Shown here: positions 1 to 8,615 of the stretch, one piece after another
How positions within the stretch are numbered: position 1 is the stretch's first letter
How the letters are laid out: every line of letters starts with the position of its first letter
Made by a program: the position numbers and the translations under genes
Notes under the pieces: generated by a model
Told to the model about the DNA's origin: nothing
Database searches by the model: none
The model's input: the letters and a program-made list of their open reading frames with translations, nothing else
Assembly: GCA_016938675.1 (NCBI GenBank)
Contig: JAFGUF010000032.1
Span: forward strand, 1 to 64,000
Length of the DNA: 64,000 bases
Source: Clostridia bacterium
GTDB taxonomy: Bacteria; Bacillota; Clostridia; Christensenellales; UMGS416
Direction: 5' to 3'

Positions 1-152
1 AGGCTGTAGAAAATGCAGCTGTGCTGGAATACTGCGCTGAGATGGCATACTATACTTTGGATATTAATCCCGATGCTAAAATGAGCAGCTATATCCTTGA
101 TAAGCATTACTTAAGGAAGCATGGTAAGGATGCTTATTATGGGCAGAGGTAA
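1..152 (+). CDS. araD: L-ribulose-5-phosphate 4-epimerase, C-terminal fragment
   Basis: The window opens inside this gene; about 49 codons remain before the TAA at 150-152. The C-terminus ends with LLDKHYLRKHG-type residues (here ILDKHYLRKHG) followed by AYYGQR, the characteristic tail of the AraD/UlaF/SgbE class II aldolase family, which interconverts L-ribulose-5-phosphate and D-xylulose-5-phosphate in pentose catabolism. The metal-binding core lies outside the window, so AraD cannot be separated from UlaF or SgbE by what is visible. It is probably unrelated in function to the nif genes that follow after a 356-bp AT-rich gap. Confidence 0.8.
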   Translation, partial: AVENAAVLEYCAEMAYYTLDINPDAKMSSYILDKHYLRKHGKDAYYGQR

Positions 153-1327
<1,175 letters not shown>

Positions 1328-1352
1328 GCGTAAGTAGAAAGGAAAAACAACT

Positions 1353-1679
1353 ATGAAAATGATTAGAGCTATTGTAAGGCCTGAAAAGGTTTCCGGAATA
1401 TTAGATGAATTAAGCGATGCGGGATATGCCGCAGTAACAAAGATAGATGTAGTAGGGCGAGGAAAGCAAAGAGGAATAAAGGTCGGCGACATACATTATG
1501 ATGAATTGCCCAAAGAAATACTTCTGATGGTCGTTCAGGATGCGGTTGTAGACGAGGTTGTACATTTAGTAATAAAAAATGCTCGCACCGGCGAAAAGGG
1601 AACATTTGGCGACGGTAAGATATTTGTAAGTGATGTCGAAAGAGCGTTCACAGTGAGCTCCGGCGAAGAGAAGCTTTAG
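1353..1679 (+). CDS. nifI1: Nitrogenase regulatory PII-like protein NifI1
   Basis: GlnB/PII-superfamily protein of 108 residues. It starts with the PII pattern MKMIRAIVRPEK and carries VVGRGKQRGI in the T-loop region and a TGEKGTFGDGKIFV B-loop-type segment. In methanogens and clostridia, NifI1 and NifI2 sit between nifH and nifD, form a hetero-oligomer, and inhibit nitrogenase directly in response to 2-oxoglutarate and ATP/ADP when fixed nitrogen is available. The position here (26 bp after nifH, 12 bp before the partner) matches that arrangement. The start has an AGAAAGGAAAAA ribosome site. The functional assignment rests on family and synteny. Confidence 0.94.
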   Translation: MKMIRAIVRPEKVSGILDELSDAGYAAVTKIDVVGRGKQRGIKVGDIHYDELPKEILLMVVQDAVVDEVVHLVIKNARTGEKGTFGDGKIFVSDVERAFTVSSGEEKL

Positions 1680-1690
1680 GCGGTGGCATC

Positions 1691-2080
1691 ATGAAAGAAG
1701 TCTTAGCAGTAATAAGAATCAATAAAATTAATGAAACAAAAAGGCATTTATCGGAAAACGGATTCCCCGTTGCAACATGCAGAAAGGTATATGGCAGAGG
1801 CGCAAAAAAGGCCGACTATACGCTCATTGAGGAAATACTGGAAAACAGCGTAGAGGCTATACAGTCAAGGGAGACGCTTGAGAGCATATCGGAGGCTCAC
1901 AGGCTTGTTGCTAAGAGGCTGCTTATGCTGGTTGTACACGATGAAGAAGTTGATAAGGTTGTGGAGCTGATAATAGAAAAAAATCAGACAGGCAACATGG
2001 GCGACGGCAAGATATTCGTAATGCCGGTACTGGATGCGATAAGGGTGCGCACGGGTGAAACCGGCGCAGACGCTCTGTAG
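1691..2080 (+). CDS. nifI2: Nitrogenase regulatory PII-like protein NifI2
   Basis: Second PII-like protein, 129 residues, longer than NifI1 because of an extended T-loop region around residues 35-75 (VYGRGAKKADYT followed by an acidic helical stretch), as usual for NifI2. The C-terminal TGNMGDGKIFV is the conserved PII nucleotide-binding segment. It probably assembles with NifI1 to switch the MoFe protein off. A GGCGGTGGC sequence directly precedes the ATG, and the gene lies 29 bp before nifD. Distinguishing NifI2 from NifI1 is by gene order and length; both are clear members of the family. Confidence 0.94.
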   Translation: MKEVLAVIRINKINETKRHLSENGFPVATCRKVYGRGAKKADYTLIEEILENSVEAIQSRETLESISEAHRLVAKRLLMLVVHDEEVDKVVELIIEKNQTGNMGDGKIFVMPVLDAIRVRTGETGADAL

Positions 2081-2109
2081 ATTCGCAAAAAAGAAAGGAT
2101 GTTTTAAAA

Positions 2110-3711
2110 TTGAGTGAATTCAAGCAATTACAAGATAAAATTTTAGATAAATATCCCGCTCGTGTAATGAAAAACAGAAAACAGCATATCCTGATAAAAG
2201 ATGACAATGAGAAGCAGGAAATTGCGGCGAACACGAGGACTGTTCCGGGAATTATAACAAACAGAGGATGCTGCTACGCGGGATGCAAAGGCGTAGTAAT
2301 AGGCCCTATTGTAGATATGGTGCATATAGTGCACGGGCCGATTGGCTGTTCCTATTATGCATGGGGAACCAGAAGGAATAAGGGAAAGGCAAGAGAAGAC
2401 GGAAAGAACTTTCTGCAGTATTGTTTCTCTACTGATATGCAGGAGAGCGACATAGTTTTCGGCGGAGAGAAGAAGTTAAAGAAAGCAATCCTGGAAGCTT
2501 ACGAGATATTCAAGCCCAATGCTATATCCATATCGGCCACCTGCCCTGTAGGACTAATCGGCGATGATATTCATCAGGTTGCAAAGCAGGCACAAGAGGA
2601 GATAGGCATACCGGTTCTGGCATTCAGCTGCGAAGGATACAAGGGCGTCAGCCAATCGGCAGGGCACCATATAGCCAACAATAAGCTGATGACTGATGTA
2701 ATAGGCAAAACGGATGAGGCAGCAGGCAAATTCTCAATAAACCTGCTTGGCGAGTACAACATCGGTGGAGACGAATGGGAAATATCAAGGGTACTAAGCA
2801 AGATAGGATATAACGTCGTAACAACTATGACAGGCAACTCAACAATTGAAGAGATTGCAAAAGCGCACAATGCGGACTTGAACCTAGTACAGTGCCACAG
2901 GTCAATCAACTATATTGCGGACATGATAGAAACAAAGTACGGAATACCCTGGATAAAGTTAAACTTCATAGGCATTGAAGCAATGAGTAATAGCTTAAGG
3001 GCAATGGCAAAATTCTTTGATGATCCGGAACTTACCGCAAGGACTGAGCAGGTAATTAAGGAAGAAACAGACGACCTGAAAGAAGAAGTCGAAAAGTACT
3101 ATGAGCTTTGCAAGGGAAAAACTGCGATATTGTTTGTCGGTGGCTCAAGAGCGCATCATTATCAGGGGCTTTTAAAGGAAATGGGAATAGAAACGATTGC
3201 AGCAGGATATGAGTTTGCGCATAGGGACGATTATGAAGGCAGAGACATTATACCAGATATCAAGCTTGATGCAGACAGCAGAAACATAGAAGAGATAACA
3301 ATTGAGCAGGATCCGCAAAAGTACAGGCTGCGTATGTCCAAGGAAAAATATGATGAACTGAAGGATGAAATCGGCCTTAGCAGGTACGACGGATTGATCA
3401 AGGAAATGCCGGACGGCACAATACTGATAGACGACCTTAACCATTATGAGACGGAGATGGCCATAAAGATACTTAAGCCTTCATTTTTTGGTTCGGGAAT
3501 CAAGGATAAGTACATCATCCAGAAGATGGGCGTGTATTCAAAGCAGATGCACTCATATGATTACAGCGGACCATACGCGGGATATCTGGGAGCGAAAAAC
3601 TTCATGAGAGATGTTGCCGCGGGTATGTTCACTCCTGCATGGAGCTACATAAAAGCTCCATGGACCACACAGCCGGCACTGAAGGGCAAAATTGCCGAGA
3701 AAGGAGCATAA
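2110..3711 (+). CDS. nifD: Nitrogenase molybdenum-iron protein alpha chain NifD
   Basis: Alpha subunit of the N2-reducing MoFe protein. Visible cofactor residues are P-cluster cysteines C54 (RGCCYAG), C80 (GPIGC) and C145 (SATCPVGL), FeMo-cofactor ligands C262 (LVQCHRS) and H481 (KQMHSYDYSG), and second-sphere Q182 and R88. V62 aligns with the alpha-70 valine of Azotobacter that gates substrate access. A roughly 50-residue insertion around residues 375-430 is a known clostridial NifD feature. The start is TTG at 2110 behind an AGAAAGGATG ribosome site. The overlap with nifK is avoided by only 2 bp, implying coupled translation. The retained FeMo-co ligands argue for a true Mo nitrogenase rather than a NifD-like homologue. 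Confidence 0.96.
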   Translation: MSEFKQLQDKILDKYPARVMKNRKQHILIKDDNEKQEIAANTRTVPGIITNRGCCYAGCKGVVIGPIVDMVHIVHGPIGCSYYAWGTRRNKGKAREDGKNFLQYCFSTDMQESDIVFGGEKKLKKAILEAYEIFKPNAISISATCPVGLIGDDIHQVAKQAQEEIGIPVLAFSCEGYKGVSQSAGHHIANNKLMTDVIGKTDEAAGKFSINLLGEYNIGGDEWEISRVLSKIGYNVVTTMTGNSTIEEIAKAHNADLNLVQCHRSINYIADMIETKYGIPWIKLNFIGIEAMSNSLRAMAKFFDDPELTARTEQVIKEETDDLKEEVEKYYELCKGKTAILFVGGSRAHHYQGLLKEMGIETIAAGYEFAHRDDYEGRDIIPDIKLDADSRNIEEITIEQDPQKYRLRMSKEKYDELKDEIGLSRYDGLIKEMPDGTILIDDLNHYETEMAIKILKPSFFGSGIKDKYIIQKMGVYSKQMHSYDYSGPYAGYLGAKNFMRDVAAGMFTPAWSYIKAPWTTQPALKGKIAEKGA

Positions 3712-3713
3712 CA

Positions 3714-5087
3714 TTGCTTAACTATACAAAGAAAGATTCAGCAGAGCGCAGCGCACTGGTTGTTAACCCGGCGAAGACATGTCAGCCGATTGGGGCTATG
3801 TATGCAGCTCTCGGTATCCATAACTGCCTTCCCCATAGCCACGGCTCACAGGGATGCTGCTCCTATCATAGGATGCACCTTACAAGGCATTACAGAGACC
3901 CGATTATGTCATCGACAAGCTCCTTTACGGAGGGTGCGTGCGTTTTCGGCGGAAAATCAAACCTTAAAAAAGGCCTTGAAAATATTTTCAATATCTATAA
4001 TCCGGATATTGTAGCCGTTAACTCCACATGCCTGAGCGAAACAATAGGCGACGACATGGGCGAAATTATTAAGGATACTATGCCCAGCCTGCCTGAGGGG
4101 AAAATAGTTATACATGCCAATACACCCAGCTATACAGGCTCGCACATAACAGGATTTTCTAATATGACAAAGGCAATGGTCACATACCTTGCTAATGCGA
4201 AGGCAGAGACTAAGAATGAGACCATCAATGTAATTCCGGGCTTTGTAGAGCCTAGCGACATGAAAGAGATAAAAAGGATACTTGATTTACTGGGAGTTAA
4301 ATACATAATGTTCCCCGATACCAGCAATGTAGTAAACGCGCCAATGACTGGGCGGTATCAGATGTATCCTGATGGGGGTACACCGGTTAAGAAGATAAAA
4401 AAATCCGGTGACTCGCAGATAACTTTGGCTCTGGGAGAGTTTTCATCAAAAGACGGAGCCTACGAGCTGGAGAAAAAATGCAATGTGCCATCAAAAGTCA
4501 TTAAGCTGCCTATAGGAGTTAAAGCGACGGATAACTTCATTATGAGTGTGCTGGAATATACAGGGGCGGAGGTGCCAAAGGAACTGGAAATAGAGCGCGG
4601 GCAGCTGGTTGACCTGATGGTAGACATTCACAACCATTATCATGGCAAAAAAGCGGCTATATTTGGCGATCCGGACACTGTGATAGCATTGACTGAAATG
4701 GTCATATCGCTTGGAATGATACCTGTACATGTGCTTACAGGAACACCGGGGAAGGCATTTGACAATAAGGTAAACAAAATTCTTTCAGAGGCAGGCATAG
4801 AAAACTCAAATGTGCAGAATGCAGGTGACCTTATGGCGCTGCATCAATGGATAAAGAATTCACCGGTTGATATATTAATCGGAAACACATACGGGAAATA
4901 CATAGCTAGGGCAGAAAACATTCCGCTTGTAAGGGTTGGCTTCCCAATACTCGACAGAGTAGGACATAGCTATTTCCCGACGGTAGGATACCAGGGCGCT
5001 ATTCGACTGATTGAAAAAATATCTACTGCATTTCTGGATCAATATGACAGGGAATGCGCAGAGGAGGATTTCGAACTGGTTATGTAA
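3714..5087 (+). CDS. nifK: Nitrogenase molybdenum-iron protein beta chain NifK
   Basis: Beta subunit of the MoFe protein. P-cluster cysteines lie in KTCQPIGA, GSQGCCSYHR and NSTCLSETIGDD, and the NTPSYTGSHITGF segment matches the region carrying the P-cluster serine in other NifK proteins. I place the start at TTG 3714, seven bases after AAAGGAG at 3700-3706, giving 457 residues. A longer in-frame reading beginning at 3639 lies inside nifD and is not credible. The short N-terminus, lacking the 50-60 residue extension of proteobacterial NifK, is the C. pasteurianum-type form. No nifE or nifN follows; the operon continues into a transporter. Confidence 0.95.
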   Translation: MLNYTKKDSAERSALVVNPAKTCQPIGAMYAALGIHNCLPHSHGSQGCCSYHRMHLTRHYRDPIMSSTSSFTEGACVFGGKSNLKKGLENIFNIYNPDIVAVNSTCLSETIGDDMGEIIKDTMPSLPEGKIVIHANTPSYTGSHITGFSNMTKAMVTYLANAKAETKNETINVIPGFVEPSDMKEIKRILDLLGVKYIMFPDTSNVVNAPMTGRYQMYPDGGTPVKKIKKSGDSQITLALGEFSSKDGAYELEKKCNVPSKVIKLPIGVKATDNFIMSVLEYTGAEVPKELEIERGQLVDLMVDIHNHYHGKKAAIFGDPDTVIALTEMVISLGMIPVHVLTGTPGKAFDNKVNKILSEAGIENSNVQNAGDLMALHQWIKNSPVDILIGNTYGKYIARAENIPLVRVGFPILDRVGHSYFPTVGYQGAIRLIEKISTAFLDQYDRECAEEDFELVM

Positions 5088-5103
5088 TTTGTCAGAAAGG
5101 AGC

Positions 5104-5124
5104 GGCGGCATCATAAATGCCGCC
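5104..5124 (+). promoter_or_regulatory. Hairpin between the ribosome site and the transporter start
   Basis: A perfect 8-bp GC-rich stem (GGCGGCAT at 5104-5111, ATGCCGCC at 5117-5124) with a five-base loop sits between AAAGGAG (5096-5102) and the ATG at 5135. No T-run follows, so it is not a standard terminator. Folding would hide the ATG at 5117 and leave an effective distance of about 11 bases between the ribosome site and the 5135 ATG. Confidence 0.6.
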
Positions 5125-5134
5125 TCAAAATAAT

Positions 5135-6256
5135 ATGCGGTACTTAAAATTAATAATATTATGCACTGCGCTGTTTATAGTTTTTTTATCAGCAGCATGC
5201 ACACAAGAGGCAGCACCTGTTGAAATGCTGACAACTGAAGAGATAGAAATGCTTGAGAGCGCAAATCCTGTTATTATTGAAGCGTGGGAGATAGAAATAA
5301 CTGATATGGCAGGCAGAAAAGTAATAATTCCATCTGAAATAGAAACGGTTTTCGGCTCAAATAACAATTCTTCAATTCTACTTTATACTCTTGCGCCGGA
5401 AAAGATGGCCGCATGGAATCTTGACTTCAGCGAAACATCAAAAAAATATATGATTCCGGAAACCGCGGCTTTGCCCGTTCTCGGCAACCTCTACGGCAGT
5501 GGTAGCCAAGCAAATATTGAAGAGATAATTGCACTTGATCCCGACATCGTACTGATTACAGATTTAAAAATATCAGACAAGCTTACACAGGCGGCTGACG
5601 AGCTGCAGGACAAGCTTGGGATACCGGTTGTTGTAGTTTCTGCCAACCTTAAAAACTTCGACAAAGCATATACTTTCCTTGGCGAGCTGCTGAGCGCGGA
5701 AGAAAAGGCATCGGAATTAGCTGAATACTACAGAGAGACCTTCGATGAAGCGGCTGCCTTAAGCGCGGAAATTGAGGAGAAAAAAACAATTTACTATGCG
5801 TATCTGGATAATGGATTAACGACTGAATTTGCAGGGTCTGCAAATGCTGAATTAATTGAGCTGGTAGGAGGCATAAACGCAGCAGTGGCCGAGGCAGGGG
5901 GAACCAGCGGCGAGGTAACAATAGAGCAGATTTTGGTTTGGAATCCTGATGTGATATTAGTGGGGCATAAAGGCGCTGCACTAAGCAAGGCTGCTGAACT
6001 GATTAAAACAGATGGCGTATGGGCAGAGGTAAAAGCTGTGAAGGAAGGCAATGTAGTATCTGTGCCTCATTATCCATTCAACTGGTTCGACAGGCCGCCA
6101 TCAGTTAACAGAATACTTGGAATAAAGTGGCTGGGCAATCTGCTTTATCCGGAAGTTTACAATTACGATATGTATGAAGAGACAAAGGAATTTTTCAGAT
6201 TGTTCTATGGCTGCGAGCTGACAGATGAAGAAGCAGGCGAGCTGCTGGGGAAATAG
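5135..6256 (+). CDS. ABC importer substrate-binding lipoprotein (FecB/BtuF-like, nif-linked)
   Basis: Periplasmic-binding-type lipoprotein for a metal-chelate class ABC importer. From the ATG at 5135 it has a basic n-region, a hydrophobic core and a lipobox ending LSAAC with Cys22, so it should be a surface lipoprotein. A TroA/BtuF-type fold is indicated by ITDMAGRKV near the start, repeated IEEIIALDPDIVL and IEQILVWNPDVIL segments, and a C-terminal FNWFDRPPSVNRILGIKWL signature. The 5117 ATG is possible but lies in a hairpin arm. The immediate linkage to nifHDK suggests import of molybdate/tungstate (as in the MolBCA branch of this family) or iron; sequence alone does not settle the ligand. 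Confidence 0.85.
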   Translation: MRYLKLIILCTALFIVFLSAACTQEAAPVEMLTTEEIEMLESANPVIIEAWEIEITDMAGRKVIIPSEIETVFGSNNNSSILLYTLAPEKMAAWNLDFSETSKKYMIPETAALPVLGNLYGSGSQANIEEIIALDPDIVLITDLKISDKLTQAADELQDKLGIPVVVVSANLKNFDKAYTFLGELLSAEEKASELAEYYRETFDEAAALSAEIEEKKTIYYAYLDNGLTTEFAGSANAELIELVGGINAAVAEAGGTSGEVTIEQILVWNPDVILVGHKGAALSKAAELIKTDGVWAEVKAVKEGNVVSVPHYPFNWFDRPPSVNRILGIKWLGNLLYPEVYNYDMYEETKEFFRLFYGCELTDEEAGELLGK

Positions 6257-6257
6257 C

Positions 6258-7268
6258 ATGAGTGACAGCAAGAGCAGACCGAAAATCATATTCATGTACG
6301 CAGTTTTGGGATTTTTGATTTTGACATCTGTAGCCCTTGGCAGGTATAAAATATCATTAAGCGAGGTTTTATTTTCTTTATTTGCAGGCGGCAGAGCCCA
6401 AGAAGAAATACCTGTTGTATATAATATCATATTTAAAGTCAGGCTGCCTAGGATATTGGCCAGCGTGCTGATAGGCAGCGCTCTGTCTGCAGCAGGGGCG
6501 AGCTATCAGGGGATATTCAAAAACCCGATGGTTTCGCCTTCACTGCTGGGTGTTTCTTCCGGTGCAGGCTTCGGCGCGGCAATAGCCATACTACTTGACT
6601 TTAAGGCAGGCATGATTCAGGCGATGGCATTTATTTTCGGAATTGCAGCCGTAACAATAGTTTATTTTGTCAGCAGGTTTGCCGCAAAAAAGATGGACAG
6701 GACGCTGACGCTGATACTGACAGGTGTCGTCATAAGCTCTGCTTTTACTTCATTGATATCGCTCCTTAAATATGTAGGTGACCCATATGACGACCTGCCA
6801 GAAATTACATTTTGGCTCTTAGGCTCAATATCTGATGTAAGTATGAAAGATGCGCTTGTTACGGCAATTCCTGTTGTTCTTGGGCTTGCAGTATTGTTTT
6901 TAATTCGCTGGAAGATCAACATAATGACGCTGGATGAAGATGAAGCAGTGTCCCTTGGCATAGAAACGCACAAATTAAGCAGAGTTATCATATTGGTTTC
7001 CACTGTCATTACGGCATCGGTTGTATCCATAAGCGGAATGATATCATGGGTCGGGCTTGTAATCCCCCATTTAGCAAGAATGATAGTAGGCCCAGACTAC
7101 AAAAGAGTAATTCCGGCGTCATTTGCAATCGGCGCAATATTTATGCTTATACTGGATGACATTTCACGGGTATGCTTCGCGGCTGAGATACCGCTTGGGA
7201 TTCTGACATCAATGATTGGCACACCGTTTTTTCTCTATCTTATGCTAAAGGGAAGAAAAAGCTGGTAG
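6258..7268 (+). CDS. FecCD/BtuC-family ABC importer permease (nif-linked)
   Basis: Membrane subunit of the importer. From the ATG at 6258, one base after the upstream stop, the 336-residue protein has about nine to ten hydrophobic segments and the family's landmark sequences: RLPRILASVLIGSALSAAG, the GIFKNPMVSP loop, LLGVSSGAGFGAA, and a C-terminal GLVIPHLARMIVGPDYK coupling segment. The length is normal for FecCD permeases. An in-frame ATG at 6225 lies inside the preceding gene and is unlikely. It should form a homodimer with the ATPase encoded next and receive substrate from the upstream lipoprotein. Metal or metal-complex import supporting nitrogenase is inferred from context. Confidence 0.9.
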   Translation: MSDSKSRPKIIFMYAVLGFLILTSVALGRYKISLSEVLFSLFAGGRAQEEIPVVYNIIFKVRLPRILASVLIGSALSAAGASYQGIFKNPMVSPSLLGVSSGAGFGAAIAILLDFKAGMIQAMAFIFGIAAVTIVYFVSRFAAKKMDRTLTLILTGVVISSAFTSLISLLKYVGDPYDDLPEITFWLLGSISDVSMKDALVTAIPVVLGLAVLFLIRWKINIMTLDEDEAVSLGIETHKLSRVIILVSTVITASVVSISGMISWVGLVIPHLARMIVGPDYKRVIPASFAIGAIFMLILDDISRVCFAAEIPLGILTSMIGTPFFLYLMLKGRKSW

Positions 7269-7279
7269 AAAGGAAAAGT

Positions 7280-8047
7280 ATGCTGCTTAAATTAGAACAG
7301 CTTGCTGTAAATTATGGCAGTAAGCCTGTATTGAAATCAATAGATTTATCTGTTGCGCAGGGCGAAATATACGCAGTCTTAGGAAGCAACGGTGCAGGAA
7401 AGACAACACTGTTCAGGGCGATTATTGGATTTATTAAGCCGGATAATGGCAGAATAATAATTGACGGGAATGATAGCGAAAAGATGAGCAGAAAAGAACT
7501 GTCAAAACTCATTGCCTATGTTCCACAGTGCCACAACTGCACGTTTTCATACCCCGTGATAGACATTGTAGTAATGGGATGCAACTCTTCAATAGGCGCA
7601 TTCGGAGAGCCAAGTCAAGAGCATTATGCAAGGGCGAGGGAAGCGCTTGGAAAGCTAAATATTGCTCACCTTGAAAAAAGGAAATTCAAGAAGCTTTCTG
7701 GAGGAGAAAAGCAGCTGGTTTTGATAGCAAGGGCTTTAGTTCAGAGGCCAAAGCTTATAATAATGGATGAACCGACAGCCAGCCTGGATTTCAGCAATTC
7801 CATTAACGTACTTACTCAGATAGTTAAATTGAAGTCAGACAACCTTTCCCTTTTGGTAACATGCCATTCACCGTCGCAGGCAAAGGCATTTGCCGACAAA
7901 GTATTGATGATAAAGGACGGTAAAGTATATAAGGACGATAAAGTGCAGATTTTAAGCAATAAGGACGTACTTCACGATTTATACTGCATTGAAATATCAT
8001 CAATAGAGGATTCAAGAATAAGAAACTATATAACAGAAACGGCTTAG
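7280..8047 (+). CDS. FecE/BtuD-family ABC importer ATPase (nif-linked)
   Basis: Nucleotide-binding subunit of the same importer, 255 residues. The Walker A is GSNGAGKTT, the Q-loop lies in AYVPQCHNC, the ABC signature is LSGGEKQL, the Walker B is LIIMDEPTASLD, and the switch histidine is in VTCHSPSQA. AGAAAGGAAAAG precedes the ATG 11 bp after the permease gene. The protein groups by motif with iron-siderophore and cobalamin transporters, and also with the MolA-type molybdate ATPases. Because it is co-oriented with nifHDK and followed 12 bp later by a nitrogenase-type ferredoxin, I infer co-transcription with nif. Confidence 0.9.
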   Translation: MLLKLEQLAVNYGSKPVLKSIDLSVAQGEIYAVLGSNGAGKTTLFRAIIGFIKPDNGRIIIDGNDSEKMSRKELSKLIAYVPQCHNCTFSYPVIDIVVMGCNSSIGAFGEPSQEHYARAREALGKLNIAHLEKRKFKKLSGGEKQLVLIARALVQRPKLIIMDEPTASLDFSNSINVLTQIVKLKSDNLSLLVTCHSPSQAKAFADKVLMIKDGKVYKDDKVQILSNKDVLHDLYCIEISSIEDSRIRNYITETA

Positions 8048-8059
8048 AAAGGAGAGAGA

Positions 8060-8365
8060 ATGGAAAAACCAAAATATCATATTTTTGTATGCAGCAGCGC
8101 AAGACTGCAAGGCGCTGTTCAGGGAGTATGCGAGAAAAAGGATTCTCACGAGATACTGCAGAACATAATAGAGGAAGTAAGCGACAGAGGACTAGACAGC
8201 GAAGTGATGGTGTCTCATATGGGATGCGTAGGACTGTGCTCAATGGGCCCGGTTGTTATGATATACCCTGAGCAGACATGGTACGGCAAAGTGGCTCCAG
8301 ATGACGTTGAGGAGATAATGGATGCATTGGAGGCAGGGGAAACGGTCAAGAGACTAGAGATATAG
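8060..8365 (+). CDS. Thioredoxin-like [2Fe-2S] ferredoxin, C. pasteurianum 2FeFd type
   Basis: A 101-residue ferredoxin of the thioredoxin-like fold. Its cysteines C11, C24, C56 and C60 fall at the same positions I recall for the four cluster ligands of the C. pasteurianum [2Fe-2S] ferredoxin (2FeCpFd), and the ends also match (PKxHIFVC near the start, VVKRLxI at the end). The non-ligand Cys14 of that protein is Ala here. 2FeCpFd has been reported to bind the nitrogenase MoFe protein, so the nif linkage suggests a redox or protective partner of nitrogenase. A strong AGAAAGGAGAGAG ribosome site precedes it. It is the last gene before a clear terminator. The exact role is inferred. Confidence 0.92.
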   Translation: MEKPKYHIFVCSSARLQGAVQGVCEKKDSHEILQNIIEEVSDRGLDSEVMVSHMGCVGLCSMGPVVMIYPEQTWYGKVAPDDVEEIMDALEAGETVKRLEI

Positions 8366-8400
8366 ATTAAGAAGTATGAAATTGGCTGAGTAGATTCAGC

Positions 8401-8438
8401 AGGGCCTGGCAAGCATAGATTTGTTTGCCGGGCCTTTT
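8401..8438 (+). terminator. Terminator of the nif-transporter-ferredoxin unit
   Basis: A 12-bp stem with one or two G-U pairs (8403-8414 with 8423-8434, eight-base loop) is followed by TTTT. It lies 36 bp after the ferredoxin stop and is the first good intrinsic terminator downstream of nifH. Confidence 0.85.
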
Positions 8439-8615
8439 AGTGATATAATTAAATCCATATTTAATTTAAAAACGACTGCCGTAACCAACAGAAATTACAA
8501 CACTTTTTCAACTGATTTTGTGAATACTACACAACACATGACTATTGGTATAACTTCGTGAAAGTTAGGATTTTTCTTAAAGACAAAATTGCTTTAAAAA
8601 GAGGAGATTAAAAGA

